DNA of 64,000 nucleotides from Bifidobacterium sp. ESL0784 (GCF_029433295.1 NZ_JAQTHV010000001.1:248001-312000), one strand, 5' to 3'; numbered from the stretch's first letter, positions 33,705-42,609 are shown. Notes: generated from the letters alone by a model not told the origin. Numbers and translations are program-made.

Positions 33705-34391
33705 ATGATTCGTTATTATGCCAGAGGCCGTTTCCTCGTACTTTCTGTGGCGCTTGTGGTTGTGGGATTTTGTCTGAGCGCTAGGTATTGGTATGTTCGT
33801 CCGGCATTTTATCTTACCGGACAAGGTATACCCACATATCTGACCTTGCCGGTGGTGGTGAGTCACGTTTGTGGGACGATGGCGATTGTTTGTGTTTCTC
33901 CCAGGTTGCCGCTTGTCGACTATCTTTCGGTTACAAAAGTAAGAGTATGCAATACAATTGTTGTGGGTTGTATCGTGTTGGTTTCATGCATCGGCCCGTA
34001 TATATGGTATGGCCTTTTTTCTGTTGTGCCATTGAGAATGGTTCCCGATTATAAGAATTACATCACTGGTGGTTTGCGGTTCGGTGATGCGATCTCCTTC
34101 TCGTTGCCGGTCTTCTGTTGCATATGCATTGCGGTGTATATGGCGATTGCGGTCATATCCATAGCTTTGATGGGTAAGATTCTCGGTGTGGCCGTTTCGT
34201 TTCTTGCTTTTATCGTCTACACATTGCTTGCGGCGGCCTATCCTGAAAACGAATTTCTGCAAGGGGGCTTTGCTCGTAGTCCGAGTGGGGCTTTTGTCTC
34301 GTTGATCGTGGCTGCCGTCGCCCTTGTTGCATCGTTGTGTGTATGGTATGTCACTAGTGCTGGTGCGCCGCTGCTTCGTGGTGATCGTTAG
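33705..34391 (+). CDS. Second membrane protein of the island transporter
   Basis: 228 residues with about six hydrophobic segments (for example FLVLSVALVVVGFCLSA and GVAVSFLAFIVYTLLAAAY). No family is recognised. It is coupled to the preceding permease gene: its ATG lies two bases after that stop. A TTG at 33699 overlapping the stop has a better-spaced AAAAGGA site and could be the true start. It may be a second permease half or an immunity protein. Confidence 0.7.
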   Translation: MIRYYARGRFLVLSVALVVVGFCLSARYWYVRPAFYLTGQGIPTYLTLPVVVSHVCGTMAIVCVSPRLPLVDYLSVTKVRVCNTIVVGCIVLVSCIGPYIWYGLFSVVPLRMVPDYKNYITGGLRFGDAISFSLPVFCCICIAVYMAIAVISIALMGKILGVAVSFLAFIVYTLLAAAYPENEFLQGGFARSPSGAFVSLIVAAVALVASLCVWYVTSAGAPLLRGDR

Positions 34392-34466
34392 CTCTGTTCT
34401 TGCGCTAGTCTGCAGTAGGGGATATTCGTTTTGCGATGCGTCATTGTGGTGATGGATACTTGAGAT

Positions 34467-35489
34467 ATGAAAGCAAGCGATATGGAATCTGCGGAGAACG
34501 ATACCGGTGAACGTGACGTGCTGGAAGACGTGATTGGCGAACACAATATTCGTGAAAACCCTGACGGTGACAAAGTTCCGGAAGACGGCGTGATGGTCGA
34601 GATTCCGCGTGGAACCGTCGTGTTGGCGGCCACGCCGATCGGCAACGTCGGCGATGCTTCGGCCAGGTTGCGCGCGTTGCTTGAGCGTGCGGATATCGTT
34701 GCGGCGGAGGATACGCGACGGCTTTATGATTTGGCGAACCGGCTCGGCGTGCATGTGGGTGGTCGCGTCGTCGCCAATCATGATCACAATGAGCGTGCGA
34801 AGGCCGACGGCCTGCTTGACGAGGTCGAGCGTGGAGCGACGGTGCTGGTGGTTTCGGATGCGGGCATGCCCACCGTCAACGATCCGGGCGTAGCCATCGT
34901 CCGCCGCGCAATCGAGCGCGATCTGCCGGTGACCTGCGCCCCCGGCCCCTCCGCTGTGCTCGATGCGCTCGCGCTTTCCGGTCTTCCGACCGACCGCTTC
35001 TGCTACGAGGGATTCGTGCCGCGCAAACACAACGAACGCATCCAGCGCTTCCGTTCGCTGCTGGGGGAGCGGCGCACCATCGTTTTCTACGAGACCTTGC
35101 ACCGCATCGCCGAGACGATGGACGATTTGCTGGAGATGTTCGGCCCGAATCGCCCGATGGCCCTGTGCCGCGAGCTGACCAAGGACTACGAGCAGATTCG
35201 TCGCGGAACCGTCAGCGAGATTCATCAGTCGGTCATCGACGATCCACCGCGCGGTGAAATCGTCTTGGTCATCGCCGGCGCGAGCGAGGACGAAGCCCTC
35301 AAAGCCGGCGAAGCGACGGCAACGGTCTTAAGCGTCGATGATCTAGCTGCGCTTGCCGTCGAACGTGCCGCCAAAACCAACGAACGCATCAAAGACGCCA
35401 TTGCCGAGGTGGTCAAAGTCCACCCACTGCCCGACGGCTCCCTTCCGAATCGCAAGTCCGTCTACACCGCCGCCCTCAAGCTGAAGTGA
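34467..35489 (+). CDS. rsmI: 16S rRNA (cytidine1402-2'-O)-methyltransferase
   Basis: 340 residues, tetrapyrrole-methylase fold enzyme that methylates C1402 of 16S rRNA in the ribosomal P site. The family segments VLAATPIGNVGDAS, AAEDTRR, NHDHNE, VSDAGMPTVNDPG and APGPSAVLDALALSGLPTDRF are complete. The first 45 residues before the fold are acidic and absent from typical RsmI; a later Met (for example MVEIPRG) could be the start, and no strong ribosome site decides. Housekeeping gene just after the AT-rich island. Confidence 0.92.
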   Translation: MKASDMESAENDTGERDVLEDVIGEHNIRENPDGDKVPEDGVMVEIPRGTVVLAATPIGNVGDASARLRALLERADIVAAEDTRRLYDLANRLGVHVGGRVVANHDHNERAKADGLLDEVERGATVLVVSDAGMPTVNDPGVAIVRRAIERDLPVTCAPGPSAVLDALALSGLPTDRFCYEGFVPRKHNERIQRFRSLLGERRTIVFYETLHRIAETMDDLLEMFGPNRPMALCRELTKDYEQIRRGTVSEIHQSVIDDPPRGEIVLVIAGASEDEALKAGEATATVLSVDDLAALAVERAAKTNERIKDAIAEVVKVHPLPDGSLPNRKSVYTAALKLK

Positions 35490-35605
35490 TAGTGCTGGGT
35501 TTTCGAGAGAGAAATTGAGCGTGCATGGCAGTTATAAATAGCTAATGTCCAGTCTTTTATGATATAAAACATCCGTTGTCAATTTGATGGAAGGGGGTGA
35601 TTTTG

Positions 35606-35704
35606 ATGCTCGGAGCTATTGTTGGACCTCTTATCGGTGCTTTCCACGCGATACTCGGCCCTTTGAACGGCTTGCTTCCTATTATTGTGCATCTTTTCGG
35701 CTGA
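35606..35704 (+). CDS. 32-residue hydrophobic peptide with tandem 11-mers
   Basis: A very short frame with an exceptionally strong AAGGGGGTGA ribosome site upstream. The product starts MLG, then carries AIVGPLIGAFH and AILGPLNGLLP as two tandem 11-residue repeats, and ends IIVHLFG. It is almost uncharged, Gly/Pro/Leu/Ile-rich and could lie in or on a membrane. No signal sequence, Cys or modification gene is seen. Possible roles: membrane-active or leaderless bacteriocin-like peptide, toxin, or regulatory peptide; none is proven. A TATGAT box lies at 35558-35563. The rest of 35705-36075 shows nothing I can support. Confidence 0.6.
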   Translation: MLGAIVGPLIGAFHAILGPLNGLLPIIVHLFG

Positions 35705-36075
35705 TCTGATGTGCAGATAGGATGAAAATCGGAGTAGGCATCGCGTTCGTTATGTGGAGCGATTGAGTAGACAACCCAGCATCAGAAGCTGGTGCCTCTC
35801 CCTTGTCTGGCGGTCTGAGTTCGGTACGAAGGTGTCCCGTAAAAATTTCCGCCAATTCGTTTCAGCCATAGTTTCATTAATATCGTGATGCTTGCGATTG
35901 GCTCGGTAGGTATCGTTTAGTCGCATTTCATCAGCGCAGCGAGTTTTATGCTGTGCGTTGTGTTTTCTCTTTGTTGATTTTCCTAGCGCAAAACTGGCAA
36001 CGAACGTCTGAAAGTCGCAGAATCGTTGGCTTTTGCTGGCGTGCTCTGTTACGGCTTTCACTAGACTTGGGCGGC

Positions 36076-37032
36076 ATGAGCAAGAAACATCGGGATCGTA
36101 GTTGGGCGCCGGCACCGGAGGCACTTCCGGATGGAGTGCATGTGGTCGACGACCATACGCATGTAGCCAGTGTGGTGCCGTTCGCGCGCGAGATGAACCG
36201 GCAGGCCATCGAGCGCAGCCAGCCGCCAGTGCCGGTTTACAGCGTCGACGAGATTCTGGACCAGGCCAAGGCCGTTGGCGTTGAAGGCGTCATTGACGTG
36301 AGTTGCGAGTTGCCGAATCTCAAGGTTGCGGTGCAGATGGCGCTCGATCATCCGGGGACTGTTCACGCTGGTCTGGCAATCCACCCTAACGAAGCGGTTC
36401 TGCACGGCCATCGCGGAGTCCCCGGTCCGGATGGATTGCCGTTGAAGTATCAGTCCTGGCACGACGTGAGTTTTGAAGATGCGCTCGCGGAAGTCCACCG
36501 CTTGGCCACAACATACCCCGAGCAGGTGGTCGCTATCGGAGAGACCGGCATGGACCTCTTCCGCACAGGCGAGGCCGCGATGGAAATCCAGCGCGACGCC
36601 TTCCGCGCCCATATCGCACTGGCCAAGGAACTCAACCTGCCCATGCAGATTCACGATCGAGATGCACATAACGAGGTCATCGAAACCCTGCTCAAAGACA
36701 GCAGTCCCGAGCGCACCGTTTTCCACAGCTGGTCCGGCGACACCTCGCTCGCGCAAATCGCACGAGAGCAGGGCTGGTATTTGAGCTTCTCAGGAGCTTC
36801 GAGCTTCAAGGGCAACGAGGAAATCCGCAAGTCCGCTGCCATTGTGGGCCTCGATCACATCATGGTGGAAACCGACGCTCCCTACCTCACTCCGATGCCC
36901 TACCGTGGCCGCCCAAATGCTCCGTATATGATTCCTTATACCTTGAAAGCACTGGCGGACACCCTTGATTTGCCGGTAGGTGAAGTCGCAAAGGCGACGC
37001 GCCAAACAACGAGGGCCGTGTACGGAGTATAA
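36076..37032 (+). CDS. TatD-family metal-dependent deoxyribonuclease
   Basis: 318 residues, TIM-barrel metal hydrolase of the TatD/YcfH type. Seen are DDHTHV (metal His pair), AIHPNEA, ETGMD, IHDRDAHNE, VFHSWSGD and ETDAPYLTP, which supply the metal ligands and catalytic Asp. Family members are 3'-5' nucleases acting in DNA repair or quality control. The frame extends further upstream, but ATG 36076 gives a family-like start after a short basic leader. No strong ribosome site (GGGCGG only). It follows rsmI in a conserved housekeeping neighbourhood. Confidence 0.88.
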   Translation: MSKKHRDRSWAPAPEALPDGVHVVDDHTHVASVVPFAREMNRQAIERSQPPVPVYSVDEILDQAKAVGVEGVIDVSCELPNLKVAVQMALDHPGTVHAGLAIHPNEAVLHGHRGVPGPDGLPLKYQSWHDVSFEDALAEVHRLATTYPEQVVAIGETGMDLFRTGEAAMEIQRDAFRAHIALAKELNLPMQIHDRDAHNEVIETLLKDSSPERTVFHSWSGDTSLAQIAREQGWYLSFSGASSFKGNEEIRKSAAIVGLDHIMVETDAPYLTPMPYRGRPNAPYMIPYTLKALADTLDLPVGEVAKATRQTTRAVYGV

Positions 37033-37147
37033 AGCTAAGCTACAGCGATTTTTGCGCAACTTTGGTGAAAAATATGCAATTGCAAAAATTTATATGAATT
37101 TGACCTGATTTTGCAAGTTTCCCTATGTTCTTTCTTCCGGGTTGATT

Positions 37148-37176
37148 TTGGTTTATTTGGGGTGCCAGACTAAACT
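37148..37176 (+). promoter_or_regulatory. Promoter of the first kup gene
   Basis: TTGGTT (37148-37153), a 17-bp spacer and TAAACT (37171-37176). The second kup gene has an equivalent TTGGTT/TACACT pair, supporting the assignment. Confidence 0.55.
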
Positions 37177-37182
37177 AGCGCC

Positions 37183-37272
37183 TTGGTTTATAAACGAGAG
37201 CGCCCGGTAGCCGGGCTTGAAAGAAGATAAATACGGGAGAGTGTCCGCTTTCCCGTTTTGGAGGGCAAGGTC
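37183..37272 (+). ncRNA. Structured 5' leader of kup 1
   Basis: About 90 bases from the expected transcript start to ATG. It contains AACGAGAGC followed by the stem GCCCGG/CCGGGC (37202-37216) and TTGAAAGAAGA. The leader of the second kup gene has the same order with a different but still paired stem. A second hairpin (ACGGGA/TCCCGT) lies just before the GGAGG site. It could be a potassium- or nucleotide-responsive element; it does not match a riboswitch class I know. Confidence 0.5.
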
Positions 37273-40032
37273 ATGGCGCAATCGCAGGATCGCGAGTCGA
37301 AGCAGCCTCAAAATCGAAGAAACCGTCGTCGCGGCAAGAATCAAACCGAGAATAGCGGCGTAGACAAACAGCCGACGGAGAAGAAAGCCGTTCGTAAGCT
37401 CGTCCGGGAAACCGACAAGGCCAGCAAGGTCGTATCAAAGGCAGAGAAGCAAGCTGTTAGCGCCGAAGAGAAGGCCCTTAAAGCCGAAAAACGTGCGGTG
37501 AACGCCGAAAAGAAGGCGTTGCTGCGTGCCGACACGTTCACCAACGCCCCCAAGGTCTCGCGCGACACGTTGACCCGAGAGGAGCGCGAGGAAATCGCCA
37601 AGCATGACAAGGAGGAACAGGAGGAAGCCGAAAAACTGACCAAGGCCTCCTCGCACGGTCCGATCGGTCGCTGGTGGCGCAAGATGCAGTCCAGTCAGGA
37701 CAAAGTCACCCTCGGCATGGCCATCGTTGCCCTCGGTGTGGTTTACGGCGACATCGGCACTTCTCCGCTATACACTTCGCAGACCTTCATTGTCGGTCAG
37801 GGCGGGTTCGGCAATATCGACCGTCCTGCGATTCTCGGTCTGCTCTCGCTGGTTTTCTGGTCGATTACGCTGATTACGACCGTGAAATATGTGCTCGTCG
37901 CCATGCGTATCGACAACAAAGGTGAAGGCGGCATCTTCGCACTCTTCTCGCTGATTCGTCACCATGGCAAATGGCTGGTGATTCCTGCAATGCTTGGAGG
38001 CGCCGCGTTTCTGGCGGATTCCGTCCTGACGCCGGCAGTCTCGATTTCCTCGGCAGTTGAAGGTCTCAAGACCATTCCGCTTTTCGAACCTGTGTTCCAT
38101 GAAAACACGAGTTTGACACTCGTGATCACCGTCGTGATCATCGTCATCCTCTTCTGCGTCCAATCGCGTGGCACCGAGCGTATCGGCAAGGTGTTCGGCT
38201 CGGTGGTCATGGTCTGGTTCGCGTTCCTCGCAATCACCGGCATCGTCAATATCAGCGGTGATTGGAGCATCTTCGAGGCCATCAACCCGGTTTACGGCAT
38301 CGAATTCCTCTTCAGCAAACATAATCTGGCTGGCCTGGCCATCATGGGCACGGTCTTCCTTTCGACCACCGGCGCCGAGGCGCTCTACTCCGATATGGGT
38401 CACGTCGGCCGTGGCAATATCTACTTCACCTGGCCGTTCATTTTCGTGGCGCTGGTCTTCAACTACTTCGGACAGGGCGCGTGGATGCTGCGCAACCAAG
38501 GCAACACCGCGCTTGGCAACGTCAATCCGTTCTTTGAGATGATGAGCCCGAATGTCCGTTACGTCGGCGTCATCCTTTCGGTGGCCGCTGGCGTCATCGC
38601 CTCGCAGGCTCTAATTACCGGCGCGTTCACGATGGTCTCCGAGGCCACCGGTTTGAACTGGATGCCGCATCTTCAGGTGCGTTATCCGGCACGTACGCGC
38701 GGCCAGCTTTATATCCCCGTGGTCAACGTCGTGCTGTGCGTGGCAACCCTTACAGTGCTGGCCATTTTCAAGGATTCCGAACATATTTCAGCGGCATACG
38801 GTCTGGCGCTGACCGTCACGATGATTACGACGACGATCTTGCTCACCGTCTATCTCTGGTTCAAGCACAATCGCGTGTTCGCCATTGTCTTCTTCGTGGT
38901 GTTCATCGCCATCCAGACGTTGTTCTTCGTCGCTTCCATGGCGAAGTTCCTACACGGCGGCTGGTTCACGATGTTGCTTACGGCATTGATCCTCCTGATT
39001 ATGATCACTTGGAACGACGCCACCAAGATTGAACGTTCGCAGCGTCGCCATATGAAGCCGCGCGATTTCAAGCCTGCGCTCGCGAAATTGCATGATGATT
39101 TCCGCATTCCTTATTTCGCCGACAACATCGTCTACCTGACCTCCGATTGGGAAATGCACCGTCTTGACACGGATATCTTCTTCTCGATTTTCGCCGACCA
39201 TCCCAAGCGTGCCCGCGCCTGGTGGGCCGTCTCGGTGGTCACCACGGATGAGCCGTTCACGCGTGAGTACTCTGTTGAGGACTTCGGTACCGATTATATC
39301 TTCCGTGTGCGGATCAGGCTCGGTTTCAAGGTCTCGCAATCGATTCCTGCTTATATTCATCAGATCATGCACGACCTGTCCGCTTCCGGCGATCTTCCGG
39401 AGCAGAAGTCGGTCTATCCGAAGGTCGATGCCGATCCCGACATCGGCACCGTCCGCTATGTCTTGGTGCATAAGGCCCTGATGCCGGAATCGAAGCTGAC
39501 GGCGCGTGAGTCGCTGTCGCTCAAGATGAAGTACGCCATTCGCCATGTGGCCGGTTCGCCGGTCAAGTGGTTCGGCCTGGCCCCCTATAACCCGGTGGTC
39601 GAGGTGCAGCCGCTCTTCGTCTCCACCCGCCGTCCCCCGCGCCTCAAGCGTGTCTCGCTGCGTGCCAGCACCGGCAAGCGTCGCGTCGAATCCAAGGATT
39701 CGCGTACTGATAAGGCCACGGAAAACAAAAAGGGCGAAGCCGGCGCTTCCGCCAAAACCGCCAAGCGTGTGACGCTTAATGAAGTGAAGGCCAAAGCCGA
39801 AAACGAGACGTTGAGTGAAAGCGAAAAGGCCAAGGCGTTGCGCGCCGCCAAAACGTTGAAGGCGGTCCGCGCGGTTCAGGCCGACAAGGCGTTGCGTGTC
39901 TCGCAGGTCGCGAAACAGGAGCTGGCCAATCTCGCCAAGAAAGGTACAGCGTCGATGGAGGATACCGGCGAGCAGACCAAGATTATGCAGCGTCCCGATA
40001 CTTCCGGCACCGGATCCGAAAAGCAGTCATAA
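37273..40032 (+). CDS. kup: Kup-family potassium uptake protein 1
   Basis: 919 residues. A long cytoplasmic N-terminus (about 150 residues) precedes the Kup/HAK core with 12 membrane segments. It includes four heptad repeats of the type KAEKxAV/NAEKKAL (coiled coil) and a conserved ADTFTNAPKVSRDTLTREER block. Core marks are GVVYGDIGTSPLYT, NKGEGGIFALFSL, GGAAFLADSVLTPAVSISSAVEGL and TTGAEALYSDMGHVGRGNI. A soluble C-terminal domain and a Lys/Ala-rich tail follow. It imports potassium by proton symport. ATG 37273 has GGAGGG nine bases upstream. A second copy lies at 42969. Confidence 0.93.
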   Translation: MAQSQDRESKQPQNRRNRRRGKNQTENSGVDKQPTEKKAVRKLVRETDKASKVVSKAEKQAVSAEEKALKAEKRAVNAEKKALLRADTFTNAPKVSRDTLTREEREEIAKHDKEEQEEAEKLTKASSHGPIGRWWRKMQSSQDKVTLGMAIVALGVVYGDIGTSPLYTSQTFIVGQGGFGNIDRPAILGLLSLVFWSITLITTVKYVLVAMRIDNKGEGGIFALFSLIRHHGKWLVIPAMLGGAAFLADSVLTPAVSISSAVEGLKTIPLFEPVFHENTSLTLVITVVIIVILFCVQSRGTERIGKVFGSVVMVWFAFLAITGIVNISGDWSIFEAINPVYGIEFLFSKHNLAGLAIMGTVFLSTTGAEALYSDMGHVGRGNIYFTWPFIFVALVFNYFGQGAWMLRNQGNTALGNVNPFFEMMSPNVRYVGVILSVAAGVIASQALITGAFTMVSEATGLNWMPHLQVRYPARTRGQLYIPVVNVVLCVATLTVLAIFKDSEHISAAYGLALTVTMITTTILLTVYLWFKHNRVFAIVFFVVFIAIQTLFFVASMAKFLHGGWFTMLLTALILLIMITWNDATKIERSQRRHMKPRDFKPALAKLHDDFRIPYFADNIVYLTSDWEMHRLDTDIFFSIFADHPKRARAWWAVSVVTTDEPFTREYSVEDFGTDYIFRVRIRLGFKVSQSIPAYIHQIMHDLSASGDLPEQKSVYPKVDADPDIGTVRYVLVHKALMPESKLTARESLSLKMKYAIRHVAGSPVKWFGLAPYNPVVEVQPLFVSTRRPPRLKRVSLRASTGKRRVESKDSRTDKATENKKGEAGASAKTAKRVTLNEVKAKAENETLSESEKAKALRAAKTLKAVRAVQADKALRVSQVAKQELANLAKKGTASMEDTGEQTKIMQRPDTSGTGSEKQS

Positions 40033-40064
40033 CTTGAGGTTGGGTAGCTAGGCAGGCAACTAAC

Positions 40065-40105
40065 AGGGGCACCATCCGTTTCAATGCGGATGGTGCCCCT
40101 TGCTT
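40065..40105 (+). terminator. Terminator of kup 1
   Basis: AGGGGCACCATCCG (40065-40078) pairs perfectly with CGGATGGTGCCCCT (40087-40100) over an 8-base loop, followed by a T-rich stretch. Confidence 0.85.
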
Positions 40106-40186
40106 ATTGCTCCAAAAACAATATGAGATAACCTGTTTCTGCCGATTGAGCGACAGAAAAGAATGATACGAGACCCGTGCCAGGTG

Positions 40187-40696
40187 TCATTCTTCGTCGT
40201 GCGAGCCTTTCCCGTTAGGTTCATCATCGACGAGCTGAATTGATTCTGCGATGTCCATGAACTGACCCGCGCGGACAAAAGCGTTGTCCCAGGTGCAGTG
40301 CATGAAAAGTATGGCGATAGAGCCGTGAACCGGGAAGACGAACAAATTGGCGAACCAGTCTTTGCGCACCGAGGTATAGGTGAATTGGAGGACACCGATG
40401 GTGCCGGTGGTGTGTGGACTGTCACGGCTTGCCAATTGTATGTTGTCGACTGATGGAAGGCCGCGGGAGAGAATGCTCGCGTATTCGTTGAGCAGGTCCT
40501 CTAAATTGTCCTCATTCCATTCACGTTTGCCCAAGACTCCGATGATGGTGGTGTCAGGATCTTCGGTGTGCTTGACGATTGTTCTGCTCATTTTCCGCTC
40601 TTCCGGGCTGTTGGTTGTCCTGTTTAGCGTACAAAAGCCTTCCGGAAGTTCTATGGACACGGCTCCGTTGAAGATGGTGATGGTGTGATTGTTCAT
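40187..40696 (-). CDS. Unknown protein, possibly DcrB/PsbP-like fold
   Basis: 169 residues, cytoplasmic, without signal or membrane segment. The opening ITIFNGAVSIELPEGF and closing QFMDIAESIQLVDDE recall DcrB/DUF1795 proteins, which start with a beta-strand and LPxGF and end with a helix preceding S(I/V)xL. The match is only suggestive. A TAGGAGCGAC ribosome site lies before the start. It is the last gene of a minus-strand block between two kup genes. Confidence 0.65.
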   Translation of the reverse strand: MNNHTITIFNGAVSIELPEGFCTLNRTTNSPEERKMSRTIVKHTEDPDTTIIGVLGKREWNEDNLEDLLNEYASILSRGLPSVDNIQLASRDSPHTTGTIGVLQFTYTSVRKDWFANLFVFPVHGSIAILFMHCTWDNAFVRAGQFMDIAESIQLVDDEPNGKGSHDEE

Positions 40697-40707
40697 GATT
40701 GTCGCTC

Positions 40708-40870
40708 CTATATTGGTGTTGGTGGTGGGTTTGTGGAGTCAGTTCCCGGAATCTTTTGGTTGTATTCGTATCCTTGTGATTGAGCGAAGCTGGCGATGAG
40801 TTGGTTGGTGTGGCAGTTGCGGGTTGATGTGCGTGTTCCAGCCGCTGTGCCCGCTTGGAGGCAACTCTTT
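40708..40870 (-). pseudogene. C-terminal fragment of a paralog of the 41789-42427 gene
   Basis: About 130 bp closely resembles the 3' end of the membrane-anchored gene 1 kb upstream. The peptide NCHTNQLIASF is shared exactly, and YEYNQ replaces YNYNQ. A 2-base deletion before it breaks the frame, and no start remains. It is a leftover of a gene duplication or recombination. Its TAG stop overlaps the ribosome site of the next gene. Confidence 0.65.
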
Positions 40871-40927
40871 TCGAACAGAGAAAAAGGACATAGTGTTGTT
40901 GCCTACGGTTTGTTGGTTGGCATGTGG

Positions 40928-41731
40928 CTAACTCGGCCATGATGGAGAGAACAGGGTCAACAAAATGATGAGCAGAGCTATCAGAATGATAATTGATATT
41001 CTGCGAATCTTGCGTCTTCTGTACATTTTGCGAGTGCCGGCGTTGTTACCGAGCGCCGCGGTGAGTTCTCTAATACCCGCGTCGGTGATGCGTTGTTTTT
41101 TTGTGGGTAATTTCTTCCAAACTTCCCGTAATGGCGGTAACGATGGCCCATGCGATTCCGTTGGATGATTGCATGCTGTCGGTACCCAGCCGGTGGTTCT
41201 GCAAGATTGTATGCTTACTTCGGAGACTACTGTGCCGTTTGGAATTGATGTGGATGACTTATAATCAACGCTGATGATGCTATTTTGTCTGTCTTTGGAG
41301 ACGATGATGCTGTTGGACTTGCTTCCGTGACGATCAGTGCAGACGATTTCGATATGGTTTCCATGGATGTGGGTCTTTAATCCGCGTCCGCTTTTGCTGA
41401 AATCTATAGTGTCGGCCGCTGCGGCGTTGCTGCGGAGCATGAGAGCCATATCATTGCCTGTCGGCTCATCGTCTCCTTCGTATGAGTTGTTGACCGTAAC
41501 GGTAAGATGCTTATCGATGGCTGTTTCTTTGGGCTGTCCGATAGGAATATCCGGTATGGTTTTAAAGAACTCGTCGGCCAATGGTTTGAGTAGCCATACT
41601 ATTGTTTCTGGTTTTTGGCTTTGCAGATCTTCGAAATCTGTTTTGAATGTGGGGGAGTGCGACTGCCAACCACTGAGACCATTGAAACCGTACGAGATAG
41701 GTTCGGCTTGGCGTTTGAAATGTCCGTTCAT
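40928..41731 (-). CDS. Unknown tail-anchored membrane protein
   Basis: 267 residues. The first 230 are soluble, with no recognised domain. A basic stretch (MYRRRKIRR) then leads into a single hydrophobic segment (ISIIILIALLIILLTLF) at the very C-terminus, so the protein is probably tail-anchored with its bulk in the cytoplasm. The ribosome site (AGAAAAG) is weak. It lies between the anchored protein gene upstream and the truncated paralog downstream in the same minus-strand block. Function unknown. Confidence 0.6.
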   Translation of the reverse strand: MNGHFKRQAEPISYGFNGLSGWQSHSPTFKTDFEDLQSQKPETIVWLLKPLADEFFKTIPDIPIGQPKETAIDKHLTVTVNNSYEGDDEPTGNDMALMLRSNAAAADTIDFSKSGRGLKTHIHGNHIEIVCTDRHGSKSNSIIVSKDRQNSIISVDYKSSTSIPNGTVVSEVSIQSCRTTGWVPTACNHPTESHGPSLPPLREVWKKLPTKKQRITDAGIRELTAALGNNAGTRKMYRRRKIRRISIIILIALLIILLTLFSPSWPS

Positions 41732-41788
41732 ATGAAAATCTTTTCTGTGAAGAATCGTTTTCGCCTGATACTGGTGGGTTTTGTGGTG

Positions 41789-42427
41789 TCAGTCCCCTAA
41801 GTCTGCTTGATTATAGTTGTATCCTTGCGATCGATCGAAGCTGGCGATGAGTTGGTTGGTGTGGCAGTTACGGATGGTGATGTGCATGTCCCAGTCACCG
41901 TGCCCGCCCTTGAGGTAGTAGTTGAGCCCGTAGCCCTGTTGGGGCATGGTCATCATGTTGGCGAAGTCGGGGCTTGAAAGGTTTTTGTCGGCCCAGAGGG
42001 TCATTTCGCGTCCGTCGGGTCCGAATTGGCAGCGGTAGTCGTGGGCGAGGGCAAGGAAGCTGTCGACGGCGACTTTGATGGTGTGGTCGTTGTCTCTGAT
42101 ACGGTTTTGGAGTTGTTTGTGGGTCATGATGGCCACTTCGTCGCCTTTTTTTGTGGCGTAGAAGTCCGTGTACCATTCCGGAACCACGTTGTCGCGTGTC
42201 TCCTTGGCATATTGTTTTGGTGTTTGTCCTTCTTTGAGAAAACCTTTGGTGAACTTGGCGGGAAAGACGATCTTGACGGTCTCGGGTTTTGGCTGGGGCT
42301 TGGGCTGGGTGTGTCGTGTCGTCCATATCGTTGCCGGTATGGCAATGGCCAGGCAGCAAAGGACGGCCGTGAGGACGAGCAGCGGCCTGCGCCAAGCCTG
42401 CTTGTGGTTGCGAGTTGTCCTTCTCAT
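41789..42427 (-). CDS. Unknown membrane-anchored protein
   Basis: 212 residues. Basic N-terminus, one hydrophobic segment (PLLVLTAVLCCLAIAIPATIW, residues 15-35), then about 175 residues likely outside the cell, with two Cys. A Pro/Lys/Gln linker (QPKPQPKPE) separates anchor and domain. The C-terminal GGHGDWDMHITIRNCHTNQLIASF is repeated in the fragment at 40708-40870. The start overlaps the stop of the upstream small gene as ATGA. No family recognised. Confidence 0.65.
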   Translation of the reverse strand: MRRTTRNHKQAWRRPLLVLTAVLCCLAIAIPATIWTTRHTQPKPQPKPETVKIVFPAKFTKGFLKEGQTPKQYAKETRDNVVPEWYTDFYATKKGDEVAIMTHKQLQNRIRDNDHTIKVAVDSFLALAHDYRCQFGPDGREMTLWADKNLSSPDFANMMTMPQQGYGLNYYLKGGHGDWDMHITIRNCHTNQLIASFDRSQGYNYNQADLGD

Positions 42428-42609
42428 GCGGCCAGTACCCAGACTATTTCGGTTATTTCTTCTTCGCTCACACCGGCTGCGGCGAGGATTTTTTCATCCA
42501 CTGCTATCACCTCTGGGGCATCGCTTTCCCTCCGGTGATGGAGTGTTGAGATTGTCTGCTTCTTTGCGCTCCTGACACCGTGTTGGGCGGGCATCATTAT
42601 TATAGCCAT
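42424..42609 (-). CDS. Small unknown protein (61 residues)
   Basis: Supported by an AGGAAAGG ribosome site five bases before ATG 42609 and a four-base overlap with the next gene. The C-terminal half is acidic (VSEEEITEIVWVLAA) and could form a helix; the N-terminal half is basic. No family is recognised. It opens the minus-strand block located between the two kup genes and is divergent from kup 2. Confidence 0.55.
   Translation of the reverse strand: MAIIMMPAQHGVRSAKKQTISTLHHRRESDAPEVIAVDEKILAAAGVSEEEITEIVWVLAA

Noticed and set aside
35750..36124. 124-codon minus-strand frame between the small peptide gene and tatD
   Set aside because: It overlaps the tatD start, has no ribosome site and no recognised family; considered a possible transposase fragment but no motif supports it.
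37183..37272. Known c-di-AMP (ydaO-type) riboswitch before kup
   Set aside because: The conserved bases of that class could not be found and the leader is too short; only an uncharacterised structured leader is claimed.
40554..40940. 128-codon minus-strand frame
   Set aside because: Overlaps the ribosome site and start of a better-supported gene and a truncated duplicate in another frame; composition rich in His, Gln and Arg is typical of a shadow frame.
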